The notes under the pieces are model-generated. The model made no database searches. It worked only from the letters and a program-made list of their open reading frames with translations, and was not told the origin of the DNA. 41,161 bases of DNA, taken from assembly GCF_025583945.1 (NCBI RefSeq), contig NZ_JAOEGU010000035.1:1-41161 (forward strand), read 5' to 3'. The position numbers were made by a program, and so were the translations under genes. This DNA is from Methylobacter psychrophilus (GTDB taxonomy: Bacteria; Pseudomonadota; Gammaproteobacteria; Methylococcales; Methylomonadaceae). Positions 1 through 7,093 of the stretch are shown piece after piece (position 1 is the first letter of the stretch; each line of letters starts with the position of its first letter).

Positions 1-889
1 GAGCAAAGTCAATTCGCGTTAAAAGCCGTACTATTGATGGTGAGAATGAAGCCCGTTTGATCGCGTTAAGTTGTGGCGATGCACCTGAAGGGCGTAGCCG
101 CTGGACATTACGTTTACTTGGACAGCAGATGGTTGAGCTGGGTTATATCGAAAGTGTATCGCATGAAACTATCCGGCAAACCTTAAAAAAAACGAGTTAA
201 AACCTTGGCAAAATAAAGAGTGGTGTATTCCGGCTAAAAAAAATGCTGAGTTTGTTTGCGCTATGGAAGATACGCTTGATGTTTACAAGCGACCTTATGA
301 TGAAGCGCAACCACTAATTTGCATGGATGAAAGCAGTAAGCAACAGATTAAAGACACGCGAACACTAATACCGGCAAAGCCTGGCACCGTCGCTCGGTAC
401 GACACGGAATATGAACGTAATGGCGTGAGTAATGTTTTTATGTTTTTTGAACCCTTACGGGGCAAACGGTTTGTTGAAGTAACCGATCAAAGAACGGCTA
501 TTGATTGGGCGCATCAGATCCGTAATCTGGTTGATGTCCATTACCCGCAGGCTAAACGTATTACCCTGGTTATGGATAATCTGAATACCCATACTGGCGC
601 CTCTTTATATAAGGCATTTGAGCCAAAAGAAGCGAGAAGAATTCTTGAAAAACTGGAAATACACTACACGCCCAAGCATGGTAGCTGGTTAAATATGGCT
701 GAAATAGAATTAAGCATCCTGTCACGGCAATGTATGGATCGCCGCATTCCAGATCAAGAAACTTTAAAAACAGAAATTTCCGCGTGGCAAGAAAAAAGAA
801 ATGCTATTGCTCGCTCTATGAAATGGCGATTTACCACTGAGGATGCGCGGATAAAACTGAAGAAACTTTATCCGACATTATCAGATTGA
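1..889 (+). CDS. IS630-family transposase, 5' end off-window, reading frame split by a -1 shift
   Basis: A DDE transposase that cuts and pastes its element into TA targets. The first visible part (from base 3, frame 3) encodes the linker after the helix-turn-helix, with residues resembling EGRSRWTLRLL and SHETIRQTLKK, and stops at TAA 198-200. The second part (frame 2) continues directly with NELKPWQ and holds the catalytic triad in order: D in CMDES, D in VMDNLNTH and E in WLNMAEIELS. The two parts join perfectly if the ribosome steps back one base within the A8 run at 185-192. Either this is programmed -1 frameshifting, as reported for some IS630 members, or a single-base deletion has killed the gene. 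Everything downstream of the shift is intact to the normal C terminus, so the copy is young or active. Confidence 0.85.
185..200 (+). other. Candidate -1 slippery site (A8) in transposase
   Basis: Eight consecutive A residues (185-192) are read TTA AAA AAA ACG in the upstream frame, which then stops at TAA 198-200. Slipping back one base gives AAC GAG TTA AAA CCT, which restores the conserved transposase sequence exactly. The homopolymer fits an A AAA AAA slippery heptamer. No clear downstream stimulatory hairpin was identified by eye. Confidence 0.5.
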
Positions 890-1041
890 CTGAGTACTAG
901 CGATATAGATGAAAATGTGCCAAATAAGGTCGTTATGAGGCCATAATAACGTCAAAATAGGAAAATTCAGATTAACACTGGAATTTTTTTATCTTCATCT
1001 GGAGTCATTCCTTCGATAGTCGACATTCTCGGATAGCAGTC

Positions 1042-1485
1042 CTAGTGCATTGAGCTTCGATGGTTTTTCTCGCCATTTATATCGTTTGACACCGGATGTC
1101 CGGGTTGATTGGGTGCTTGACGATTTGAAGACGCTCTTGATTGCTCGAAGGTCTTCATTATCCACGCTATAGGTAAAGCCATATATAAAGTATGTGCCGA
1201 GGCAATGAGGTTCAGTGCCGTTGTTAATGGTAAGGTATCTGTAGTTATTGACTTATCTGTATTGCTAAGGTTGTCAGGTACTCTGCGCTTGGTAAGTTCG
1301 CCAATGATAAAGCCGATGCCACCGGCCAGTAGTAAAGTTGTTGGAGTGGTCATTTGTTGGTGTATTTTACGAAGCAAGGTTGTGGAACGAACACTGACCT
1401 TGCGCTGACGGATTAATGCAAGCTGCTCCATATCTTTGATTTGAGCTTCAAGAGATTTGGATTTACTTAGGCAGGTCTTCATCAT
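1042..1485 (-). CDS. Small membrane protein of unknown function, last gene of the YqjD/YqjE-like cassette
   Basis: The protein is 147 aa when started at the ATG at 1485, whose A is shared with the TAA stop of the upstream YqjE-like gene (TAATG), indicating translational coupling. A longer reading frame from 1584 would overlap that gene by 100 bp and is unlikely. The N-terminal third is basic and helical (SKSKSLEAQIKDMEQLAL, RQRKVSV). It is followed by a hydrophobic segment with glycines (TTLLLAGGIGFIIGEL) and a second one near SAHTLYMALPIAWIMKTF. The position after DUF883 and YqjE homologues recalls YqjK of enterobacteria, but the similarity is positional only and I do not recognise the family. 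A role at the inner membrane is inferred. Confidence 0.7.
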   Translation of the reverse strand: MMKTCLSKSKSLEAQIKDMEQLALIRQRKVSVRSTTLLRKIHQQMTTPTTLLLAGGIGFIIGELTKRRVPDNLSNTDKSITTDTLPLTTALNLIASAHTLYMALPIAWIMKTFEQSRASSNRQAPNQPGHPVSNDINGEKNHRSSMH

Positions 1486-1925
1486 TACTTCTCCGTATTC
1501 TGAAGCTCTGGGGAAATGGGCTGAAGGGCCCGAAGGGTCGACGGAAACTGCATATTGCGGCTCTTGTCGCGTATTACCCCACAAAGGATTATCGCAAGCA
1601 ACAAATTTAAAGTGACCGCCAGCAGAATGGCACTACTGGCCATTACCACGCCATTTTCGATCAGCCAGAGAGCTACAGCAGCCATTAACCCCAACCAAGC
1701 GCTACCAAGCAAGATGGCGATTATTACGCCTGCTATGATCATGATTATCAGGCTATTACCGGCTTGCTGTGTCTCCAGTATGGCAAGCTGAAAGCGAGCC
1801 AAGATTAAGCCACGCAGTTCGTGCCATAACGCTTGGGCATCTTTAAGTACGCCGGAACTACTTGGCGTATCGTTACTATTTGAATCCTGCCCCTGGGTGT
1901 TTTTTTCCAGGGCATCCGGGTTCAT
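1485..1925 (-). CDS. YqjE-like phage holin superfamily III membrane protein
   Basis: A 146-aa protein of the YqjE/putative Holin-X type. The N-terminal 25 residues are polar. An amphipathic stretch follows (WHELRGLILARFQLAILETQQAG), then two long hydrophobic segments at about residues 55-80 and 85-118. This arrangement is typical of YqjE, which in enterobacteria is encoded between the ribosome- and membrane-associated protein YqjD and YqjK. The name holin reflects fold similarity only; these chromosomal genes are not known to cause lysis. The gene lies 13 bp after the DUF883 gene and overlaps the following gene by one base, so the three are probably one transcript. No obvious Shine-Dalgarno sequence precedes the ATG. 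Confidence 0.8.
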   Translation of the reverse strand: MNPDALEKNTQGQDSNSNDTPSSSGVLKDAQALWHELRGLILARFQLAILETQQAGNSLIIMIIAGVIIAILLGSAWLGLMAAVALWLIENGVVMASSAILLAVTLNLLLAIILCGVIRDKSRNMQFPSTLRALQPISPELQNTEK

Positions 1926-1938
1926 GATAATTTACGAT

Positions 1939-2169
1939 TTAACGTTTACTTAACAGACGGCTCAGAAAGAATCCTGCCGCTGCCGCGATACCTAACGATG
2001 CCATAGGATTTTCGCGGACATAACTACGGCAAGTCTCTACCAATTGTTGTTCGGAAATTTTTAGTTCTGCACCTTTTTCGTTGATAGTTTCGGCGGCTTG
2101 ATTGCTTGCATTGGCGATTTTATCAATAGTCTCATGTGCAGATTTGGATGCTTTTTTGATTGTTTCCAT
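1939..2169 (-). CDS. DUF883 (ElaB/YqjD-like) protein
   Basis: A 76-aa protein with the family's architecture: an N-terminal helical, coiled-coil-prone region rich in Ala, Glu and Lys, then a single C-terminal membrane anchor of small residues (NPMASLGIAAAAGFFLSRLL) ending in the basic SKR. ElaB/YqjD homologues in E. coli are tail-anchored inner-membrane proteins that associate with ribosomes in stationary phase; whether this one does is inference. A good Shine-Dalgarno (AAGGA) sits 8 bases before the ATG. The gene is followed by the YqjE-like gene and preceded by a BON lipoprotein, a typical envelope-stress grouping. Confidence 0.85.
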   Translation of the reverse strand: METIKKASKSAHETIDKIANASNQAAETINEKGAELKISEQQLVETCRSYVRENPMASLGIAAAAGFFLSRLLSKR

Positions 2170-2183
2170 AATGGTTTCCTTGT

Positions 2184-2498
2184 CTATTTAAGTTTCATGT
2201 CATTATTAACTGACTTTACGCCACCAACGTCACGAGTCAGTTTAACCGCTTTATTAATATCTGCACGCGAACTTACAAAACCGCTCAATTGCACGATGCC
2301 CTTGAAAGTTTCAACGTTAATTTCTGCAGAATTTAAACCAGGCTCGTTGAGTATGGCTGCCTTAACCTTGCTGGTGATGATGCTGTCATCAACGTATTCG
2401 CCGGTTGCTTCATGCTTTTGCGTTGATGCACAACTCACGCTAGCCAATAATGTCAGTGCCAAAAAAAATGCGGAAAAAAATCTGCCAAGTTGTTTCAT
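2184..2498 (-). CDS. BON-domain lipoprotein (OsmY-like)
   Basis: A 104-aa periplasmic lipoprotein. The first 24 residues form a signal peptide ending in a lipobox, with the modified cysteine expected in VSCAST. The rest is a single BON domain (about residues 36-103), recognisable from DDSIITSKVKAAIL, the VETFKGIVQLSGFV strand pair and the closing GVKSVNNDMKLK. BON domains bind phospholipid surfaces, and OsmY-type proteins are induced by osmotic or stationary stress. This gene carries one domain instead of OsmY's two. A GGAG motif lies 8 bases before the ATG. It is the first gene of the minus-strand cassette running to 1042, with a 14-bp gap to the DUF883 gene. Confidence 0.88.
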   Translation of the reverse strand: MKQLGRFFSAFFLALTLLASVSCASTQKHEATGEYVDDSIITSKVKAAILNEPGLNSAEINVETFKGIVQLSGFVSSRADINKAVKLTRDVGGVKSVNNDMKLK

Positions 2499-2993
2499 AG
2501 GTAAATCTCCAATTAAGTGTTTATTCCGTTAAGCTAAAAGCCTTTGCAAGGCTTAAGGCGAGTTCAAGAATCAAGAATCGGTAAGGTATGGTTTTAAATG
2601 ACTCCCAGATTTTGGATGATTCTGGAGACAGTCAATACTACAATTTCACTATAACTACAAAACTAAACACAGTCAGTACGATAGCGCACATAACGGCTTG
2701 TGAAAAGAGCCATGTAGAATTTTTAAGGAATATATGCTGTCAGGCTTTTCGTATCAAGAATAAAATAAGTAGTAAGGGAGATTAATGTAGTGGCTTATAA
2801 AGCACTATTATCTACAATATGTAGACTCAATGGTATCGTTGGTTAGTCTGTGTGAATTACAATAGCTATTGATTATAAGTGCTATGAAATAATGCTGTCG
2901 TTTAATTAAACGGGCCTATTCAATGCGATAAATAGTCCATTGCTGTTGCAATGCAGCATAGATCAGCACAAATAAACAATCCATCCATCCATT
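2499..2993. other. 495-bp intergenic region between divergent genes
   Basis: This region separates the minus-strand BON cassette from the plus-strand L,D-transpeptidase gene, so it should hold promoters for both. A small perfect stem-loop (7-bp arms AAGCCTT/AAGGCTT, 3-nt loop) lies at 2538-2554. A 65-codon frame at 2588-2785 lacks a family signature and is not called. I could not identify convincing -35/-10 pairs. Confidence 0.6.
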
Positions 2994-3896
2994 ATGAAAG
3001 CATTATTCGCATTGATAGTTCTCGTTTTGCTGACCGGGTGTGGTAGCTTTACACTTGCGCTAAAATCTGTGCAACGATTCTATGCTGATTTGCCAAAATC
3101 AAAGGTCGTCACAAGGGTTTCAGTTAATAAGGACAATGTTTCCGGGTTAAAAACGTCGGCGCCTGTGGAGACGTTGCCACCACCATTAACGACAAATTCT
3201 ACAGAGAGTGCAGGCACTTCGCCAGGAACATCAACAGTCGCTCCGACGACGCCATTGAATTCGGGTTCGTTTACTCCTTCCAGAATTCTTAAAGTCGGCT
3301 CACAAGGCGAGGCGGTATTGGCTCTGGAGAAACGGCTTATGGAACTTCGTTACGACGTGGGGACTGTCGATGGTTTTTACGATCAACAGACGTTGCAGGG
3401 TGTTTTAGCGTTTCAAAAGTATGCCCAATTAAAGCGCACTGGTACATACACATTAAAAACACAAGAAGCCTTGCCACAAGCAGAAGTTCCTTCAGGATTG
3501 CATCCCGAGATGGGGTTGCCGCGTATCGAGATAAATCTTACGCGTCAGGTGCTGATGCTTTTTGATAAGCAGGGACTCAACCGTGTTATCGCGGTATCAA
3601 CCGGTTCGAATCGCAAGTATTGCGAAATATCGAAAAAATCGGGAGAGCAGGTTTGTGGTGTGGCTCGCACGCCGCGTGGCAAGTTTCGCATTCAATGGAG
3701 AATTTCCGGTTGGCGCGAAAGTGATCTGGGTAAACTTTATAACCCATTGTATTTTAATGGCGGATTTGCCATTCATGGTTCACCGTTAGTTCCGGCCGAC
3801 AACGTGTCTCATGGTTGTGTCCGAATATCCATAGCAACGTCACAATGGTTTTATGATACTGTAAAAGACGGTACGCCGGTTATTGTGTTTGATTGA
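2994..3896 (+). CDS. L,D-transpeptidase lipoprotein with peptidoglycan-binding domain
   Basis: A 300-aa envelope enzyme. Residues 1-16 are a short signal with the lipobox LLTGC (acylated Cys16). Residues 17-95 form a Pro/Thr/Ser-rich linker. Residues about 98-158 are a PG_binding_1 domain (LKVGSQGEAVLALEKRL, DGFYDQQT, VLAFQK). Residues 176-299 are the YkuD catalytic domain with FAIHGSP (His261) and the active-site motif SHGCVRI (Cys275). The enzyme would form 3-3 cross-links or attach proteins to meso-diaminopimelate in the periplasm. Two extra cysteines (210, 221) flank an insertion before the catalytic core and might form a disulfide. No operon partner is adjacent, and no clear Shine-Dalgarno precedes the ATG. 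Confidence 0.92.
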   Translation: MKALFALIVLVLLTGCGSFTLALKSVQRFYADLPKSKVVTRVSVNKDNVSGLKTSAPVETLPPPLTTNSTESAGTSPGTSTVAPTTPLNSGSFTPSRILKVGSQGEAVLALEKRLMELRYDVGTVDGFYDQQTLQGVLAFQKYAQLKRTGTYTLKTQEALPQAEVPSGLHPEMGLPRIEINLTRQVLMLFDKQGLNRVIAVSTGSNRKYCEISKKSGEQVCGVARTPRGKFRIQWRISGWRESDLGKLYNPLYFNGGFAIHGSPLVPADNVSHGCVRISIATSQWFYDTVKDGTPVIVFD

Positions 3897-4156
3897 TTTT
3901 TACCGATCTGTTTATGTTAACGACACTAACGCTGTCTATATAATTATCTGCATAACACCCGTGAGTTATTTAGAACCATGAATTAATTTCGCACGGTACG
4001 CCCTACATAAAGTAATGTGGTTTTATCAACGTTTAATTTTATAGGTGGTTACCTTGTGGAACGACCCCGTGTTGAATTTACCAAACCCGGCTTATCCATG
4101 AGATACTTACCGACAGTGTAAAACAATAACTTTAATCAATTAACCGAGCAAAATCT

Positions 4157-4666
4157 ATGTCCAATTATATGTACACCACGTCCGTACCCGTTTTTAAACA
4201 GTTATTGACCAGCCTCAGCGCTATTTTGAGTAAAGCGGAAGAATATGCCACTGAAAAAAAATTTGAACCGCAAGTATTACTGGATGCGCGGCTGTTTCCT
4301 GATATGTTCCCTTTGAACCGTCAAGTGCAAATTGCCGCTGATTTTGCCATTAGTGTAACTGCCCGGCTGGCGGGTATTGAGGTACCTGCTTATGATACTA
4401 ACGAACAGACATTTTCCGAATTACAAGAACGAATTGCCAAGGCCCTGGCTTTTATCGAAAGTCTGACACCTGTGCAATTTGAAGGTAGTGACAAGCGTGA
4501 AATCGTGTTGCGCCCAGGGACACCAAAAGAGAAAAAATTGTTGGGTAATACCTACTTGTGCAACTACGGGTTGCCGCAATTTTTCTTCCACATCACCACT
4601 GCCTATGATATTTTACGGCATAATGGACTGGAAGTTGGTAAAGGCGATTTTATGGGTGCTTATTAA
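4157..4666 (+). CDS. DUF1993 family protein
   Basis: A 169-aa soluble protein matching the DUF1993 family over its whole length: the N-terminal YTTSVPVFKQLLTSLSAIL helix, the conserved LLDARLFPDMFPL segment, QIAADFA, and the C-terminal GNTYLCNYGLPQFFFHITTAYDILRHNG block with a histidine. The family is distantly related to DinB-like four-helix bundles. Its biochemical role is unknown, and the length is normal. The gene stands alone between an L,D-transpeptidase and HemG with long spacers on both sides. Confidence 0.85.
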   Translation: MSNYMYTTSVPVFKQLLTSLSAILSKAEEYATEKKFEPQVLLDARLFPDMFPLNRQVQIAADFAISVTARLAGIEVPAYDTNEQTFSELQERIAKALAFIESLTPVQFEGSDKREIVLRPGTPKEKKLLGNTYLCNYGLPQFFFHITTAYDILRHNGLEVGKGDFMGAY

Positions 4667-4896
4667 GTCTGTATGTTCAAGAGTAAAGTAATTGCAGTGC
4701 ATGATGACTATTTTACTAATGCTTGAAACTTGATTCAAAAAGATCAATTAAAGTCGCCAGTTTCCAGTGAATGGTTGGTCTGAGTTGATTGTTGTTTTAG
4801 TCTGGTTATTTGTCAGACGTTAACAGGAAAACTGACAAGAGGTGAGCTACTAATGATTGTAAGCTCTTTTTCAGTGAAATCATGTTAACGTTGGAC

Positions 4897-5012
4897 ATAT
4901 AGACTTTCAAAAAATTAAATTTCCAATTTGCGTCGCTGTAAACTTATACAGATATAATTCCTTGAAGGGATAGTATCTGTCGACAAAGAAATTATTTATC
5001 TGAAAATCCATA
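4897..5012. repeat. Nested-palindrome repeat, family A copy 1
   Basis: The element is about 116 bp. The outer inverted arms start TATAGACTTTCA and end TGAAAATCCATA; inside them, AATTAAATTTCC is matched by GAAATTATTT. The inner palindrome occupies 4949-4979 (15-bp arms around CCTTGAAGG, with mismatches in this copy). The same layout recurs at 6550 and 37095. The final A of the right arm is the A of the hemG start codon. Size, terminal inverted repeats ending in TA, absence of coding capacity and multiple copies resemble a MITE. The mobilising transposase is not identified. The 230 bp upstream (4667-4896) contain no gene that I can see. Confidence 0.8.
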
Positions 5013-5542
5013 TGGCCAACATTCTTATTGTTTATTCAAGCACTGACGGGCAAACTCAAAAAATTTGTCATCGACTGCGAACTGTCATTGAGCAAGAAGA
5101 CCATCTGGTTGCCGTCATTTCGGTTACTGAGGCGACCCAACTCGATTTGGCGAAGTTCGATAAAATTGTCATAGGAGCCAGTATCCGCTACGGACACCAC
5201 AGCTCCGAAGTTATTACGTTTATTGAGAAAAACAGGCGGCTTTTGGACAGGAAACCGAATGCTTTTTTTTCGGTAAATTTGGTTGCCCGCAAACCAGAAA
5301 AATGCAGGCCGGAAAACAATCCTTATCTGCAAAAATTTCTCAGACAAATAGTCTGGAAACCTAAAGAAATGGCTGTTTTTGCCGGTAAGCTTGATTATCC
5401 TGGTTACCGGTCTTTTGACCGTTCACTAATCAGGCTGATTATGTGGATGACCAAAGGTCCGACCGATCCTATGGCCGTTATTGAGTTTACCAATTGGCTG
5501 CAGGTAGATTTGTTTGCTCGGCTTATCATTGATATGAAGTAG
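5012..5542 (+). CDS. hemG: Menaquinone-dependent protoporphyrinogen IX dehydrogenase (HemG), flavodoxin-like
   Basis: A 176-aa flavodoxin-fold enzyme that oxidises protoporphyrinogen IX to protoporphyrin IX and passes electrons to respiratory quinone at the inner membrane. The FMN phosphate loop YSSTDGQTQKI is at residues 8-18. The strand KFDKIVIGASIRYGHHSSEV and the segment VNLVARKPEK (the long insertion that separates HemG from flavodoxins) follow. The C terminus FTNWLQVDLFARLI matches the family. The ATG is fixed by the conserved first strand. Remarkably, it coincides with the right end of a repeat element, and no Shine-Dalgarno precedes it. It stands alone, apart from hemN. Confidence 0.9.
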   Translation: MANILIVYSSTDGQTQKICHRLRTVIEQEDHLVAVISVTEATQLDLAKFDKIVIGASIRYGHHSSEVITFIEKNRRLLDRKPNAFFSVNLVARKPEKCRPENNPYLQKFLRQIVWKPKEMAVFAGKLDYPGYRSFDRSLIRLIMWMTKGPTDPMAVIEFTNWLQVDLFARLIIDMK

Positions 5543-5684
5543 TTGATAAGGGTATGCTGCTTTTTTTGATCATATTTTTGTCGTACACATTTTTAGATAA
5601 ATCAGCTATGTCGAACGATATGGGAAAATTCCGTATTGACTCATAAACGATCAACAGATAGCATTTATTTTTTAGGAGAAATAC

Positions 5685-6473
5685 ATGCCTTTAAATCAAT
5701 GGTTGCTGTTTTATGTTCCGACTACTTTGCTGGCTATTTTAGTGATCGGGTTATTCCTTGGGGTAACCATAGGTTCGCTTTTTCTGGTCAGAAGGTTTAT
5801 TCCCTTTCACCAGCTTAAAACCCATAATGATGTGGCAGGTTTTATCTTCTCCACCATCGGCGTTATTTATGCCGTATTGCTGGCTTTTATGGTTATTGTC
5901 TCTTGGCAAAACTTTGCCAGGGCTGACAGAAATGTTGCCCAAGAAGCTATTTGTATTGAAGATCTTTACCGGGATTCTACCGGTTTTCCGCCTGTTTTTA
6001 AGAATGCTGTGAGATTGGCGCTAAGAAACTATGCCTCTGCTATTGTTAACGATGAATGGACGACACTGGCAGTTGGGAAGCGCAGCGAAAAGGTGCAGGC
6101 CGCTTCCGATATAATTTGGGATCTTTATACGTCTTTTTTGCCTGAAAATGAAAGTCAGGCAATATTTTTTGAACAATCCGTGGTGAAATTAAATGAAGCC
6201 GCTGAACTGCGACGTGAGCGGATATTGGCCGCAGGGCCTGGGATTCCGCCGATTCTTTGGGTTGTATTGTTATCCGGCGGCTTGATTACGATACTGTTTA
6301 CGATATTTTTTGGAACAGAAAACTTTGTCGCTCAATTGATTATGTCCTCAATGTTGTCTACCCTGGTCGCCTTGTCGCTTTTTACCATTATGACGCTTGA
6401 CTTTCCGTTTACCGGATCGGTGACGATATCAACGGATACCTTTAGAACAGTACTGGTGCATTTTAAGCTTTAA
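5685..6473 (+). CDS. DUF4239 (bestrophin-like) membrane protein
   Basis: A 262-aa integral membrane protein. Hydrophobic segments are at about residues 8-35, 50-72, 188-210 and 215-240. They flank a large hydrophilic middle part (residues 75-185) rich in Arg, Glu and Ala. The conserved beginning of the family is visible (DVAGFIFSTIGVIYAVLLAFMVIVSWQNF), as is the C-terminal LDFPFTGSVTIS. DUF4239 is annotated as bestrophin-like, suggesting ion-channel activity, but there is no experimental basis for that here. AGGAGAAATAC gives a strong ribosome-binding site before the ATG at 5685; a short overlapping frame upstream is a shadow. Confidence 0.85.
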   Translation: MPLNQWLLFYVPTTLLAILVIGLFLGVTIGSLFLVRRFIPFHQLKTHNDVAGFIFSTIGVIYAVLLAFMVIVSWQNFARADRNVAQEAICIEDLYRDSTGFPPVFKNAVRLALRNYASAIVNDEWTTLAVGKRSEKVQAASDIIWDLYTSFLPENESQAIFFEQSVVKLNEAAELRRERILAAGPGIPPILWVVLLSGGLITILFTIFFGTENFVAQLIMSSMLSTLVALSLFTIMTLDFPFTGSVTISTDTFRTVLVHFKL

Positions 6474-6549
6474 ACAGAAGACCTGTATAGCTTGCCTTTG
6501 AAGCCAAGGTGCGTTTGGTACACCAACCGTGCTTGATTGATTAAGGGCT

Positions 6550-6664
6550 CTATAGTCTTTCAGAAATTAAATTTCCATTCATGTCGTTGTAAGTTCATAC
6601 AGATACCATCCCTTGAAGGGATGGTATCTGTATGCATCGAAATTATTTATCTGAAAACTTATAT
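6550..6664. repeat. Nested-palindrome repeat, family A copy 2
   Basis: About 115 bp with the same plan as the copy at 4897. Left arm CTATAGTCTTTCAGAAATTA and right arm AATTATTTATCTGAAAAC are inverted. The inner palindrome at 6600-6630 is perfect: 15-bp arms (CAGATACCATCCCTT and its complement) around a single G. It ends about 35 bp before the start of the 119-aa unknown gene at 6699, so it would form a large hairpin in that gene's leader or just upstream of it. Confidence 0.85.
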
Positions 6665-6698
6665 ATTGTGACAAAGCTGTGTAGAGTAGAGAATCATT

Positions 6699-7058
6699 AT
6701 GAAAGATTATCCGAAAAATATTAACCGACTGCTCCGGCAATACCTGATTAAAGCTTATGGGCAAGAATTACACCGTGAGCTGGAAAAATTGGATCTCGAT
6801 TTTGCTCAGTGGCGTGATGGAAAAATAGATAACGGTGAGCTTAATTATCGGGTCCATCAATACCACGAAGGTCCTTCCCGTGAGCTATACAAAAAATACA
6901 ATAACTCGTTTGATGATATGAATGTTGCTTATGCCATTGTGACAGGCATACTCAATCGGGATGAAATTCCGACTCAATTACTGGAAGCTATTTCCGATTC
7001 GTTGGCATATTATCAGGCAATTAAAGAACAAGGCAACTTGAAAGAGCCGGGTGAATAA
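6699..7058 (+). CDS. Hypothetical 119-aa helical protein
   Basis: I do not recognise this protein. It is hydrophilic, without signal peptide or membrane segment, and predicted mostly helical: KNINRLLRQYLIKAYGQELHREL, LDFAQWRDGKID, then IPTQLLEAISDSLAYYQAIKEQ. Aromatic and charged residues alternate (YHEGPSRELYKKY), and codon use looks like that of neighbouring genes, so it is likely real. It begins 35 bp after a nested-palindrome repeat and converges on the P-type ATPase gene with a 35-bp gap. A weak purine-rich GTAGAGA lies before the ATG. Confidence 0.7.
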   Translation: MKDYPKNINRLLRQYLIKAYGQELHRELEKLDLDFAQWRDGKIDNGELNYRVHQYHEGPSRELYKKYNNSFDDMNVAYAIVTGILNRDEIPTQLLEAISDSLAYYQAIKEQGNLKEPGE

Positions 7059-7093
7059 TCCTCGAAAACACTGAGTGTAAAGTGGCTGATTTA

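Larger units (their letters stand above)
1..900 (+). mobile_element. IS630-family insertion sequence, right portion
   Basis: The left end lies outside the window, so only the transposase and the right flank can be seen. The family call rests on the DDE-type transposase described in the next entry. The right boundary is uncertain: it should lie shortly after the transposase stop at 889, and a TA dinucleotide (the usual IS630 target) occurs in the stretch just beyond it. Without the left inverted repeat I cannot fix the terminal repeat or prove a TA duplication. Confidence 0.6.

Noticed and set aside
1486-1584. N-terminal extension of the unknown membrane protein
   Set aside because: Would overlap the YqjE-like coding region by 100 bp; the TAATG junction at 1485 is the better start.
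1485-1925. Prophage lysis gene (holin)
   Set aside because: The holin label is a superfamily name; genes nearby are chromosomal envelope-stress types and no phage genes are present.
2588-2785. 65-codon plus-strand frame between BON and L,D-transpeptidase genes
   Set aside because: No ribosome-binding site, no family features; composition resembles translated intergenic DNA.
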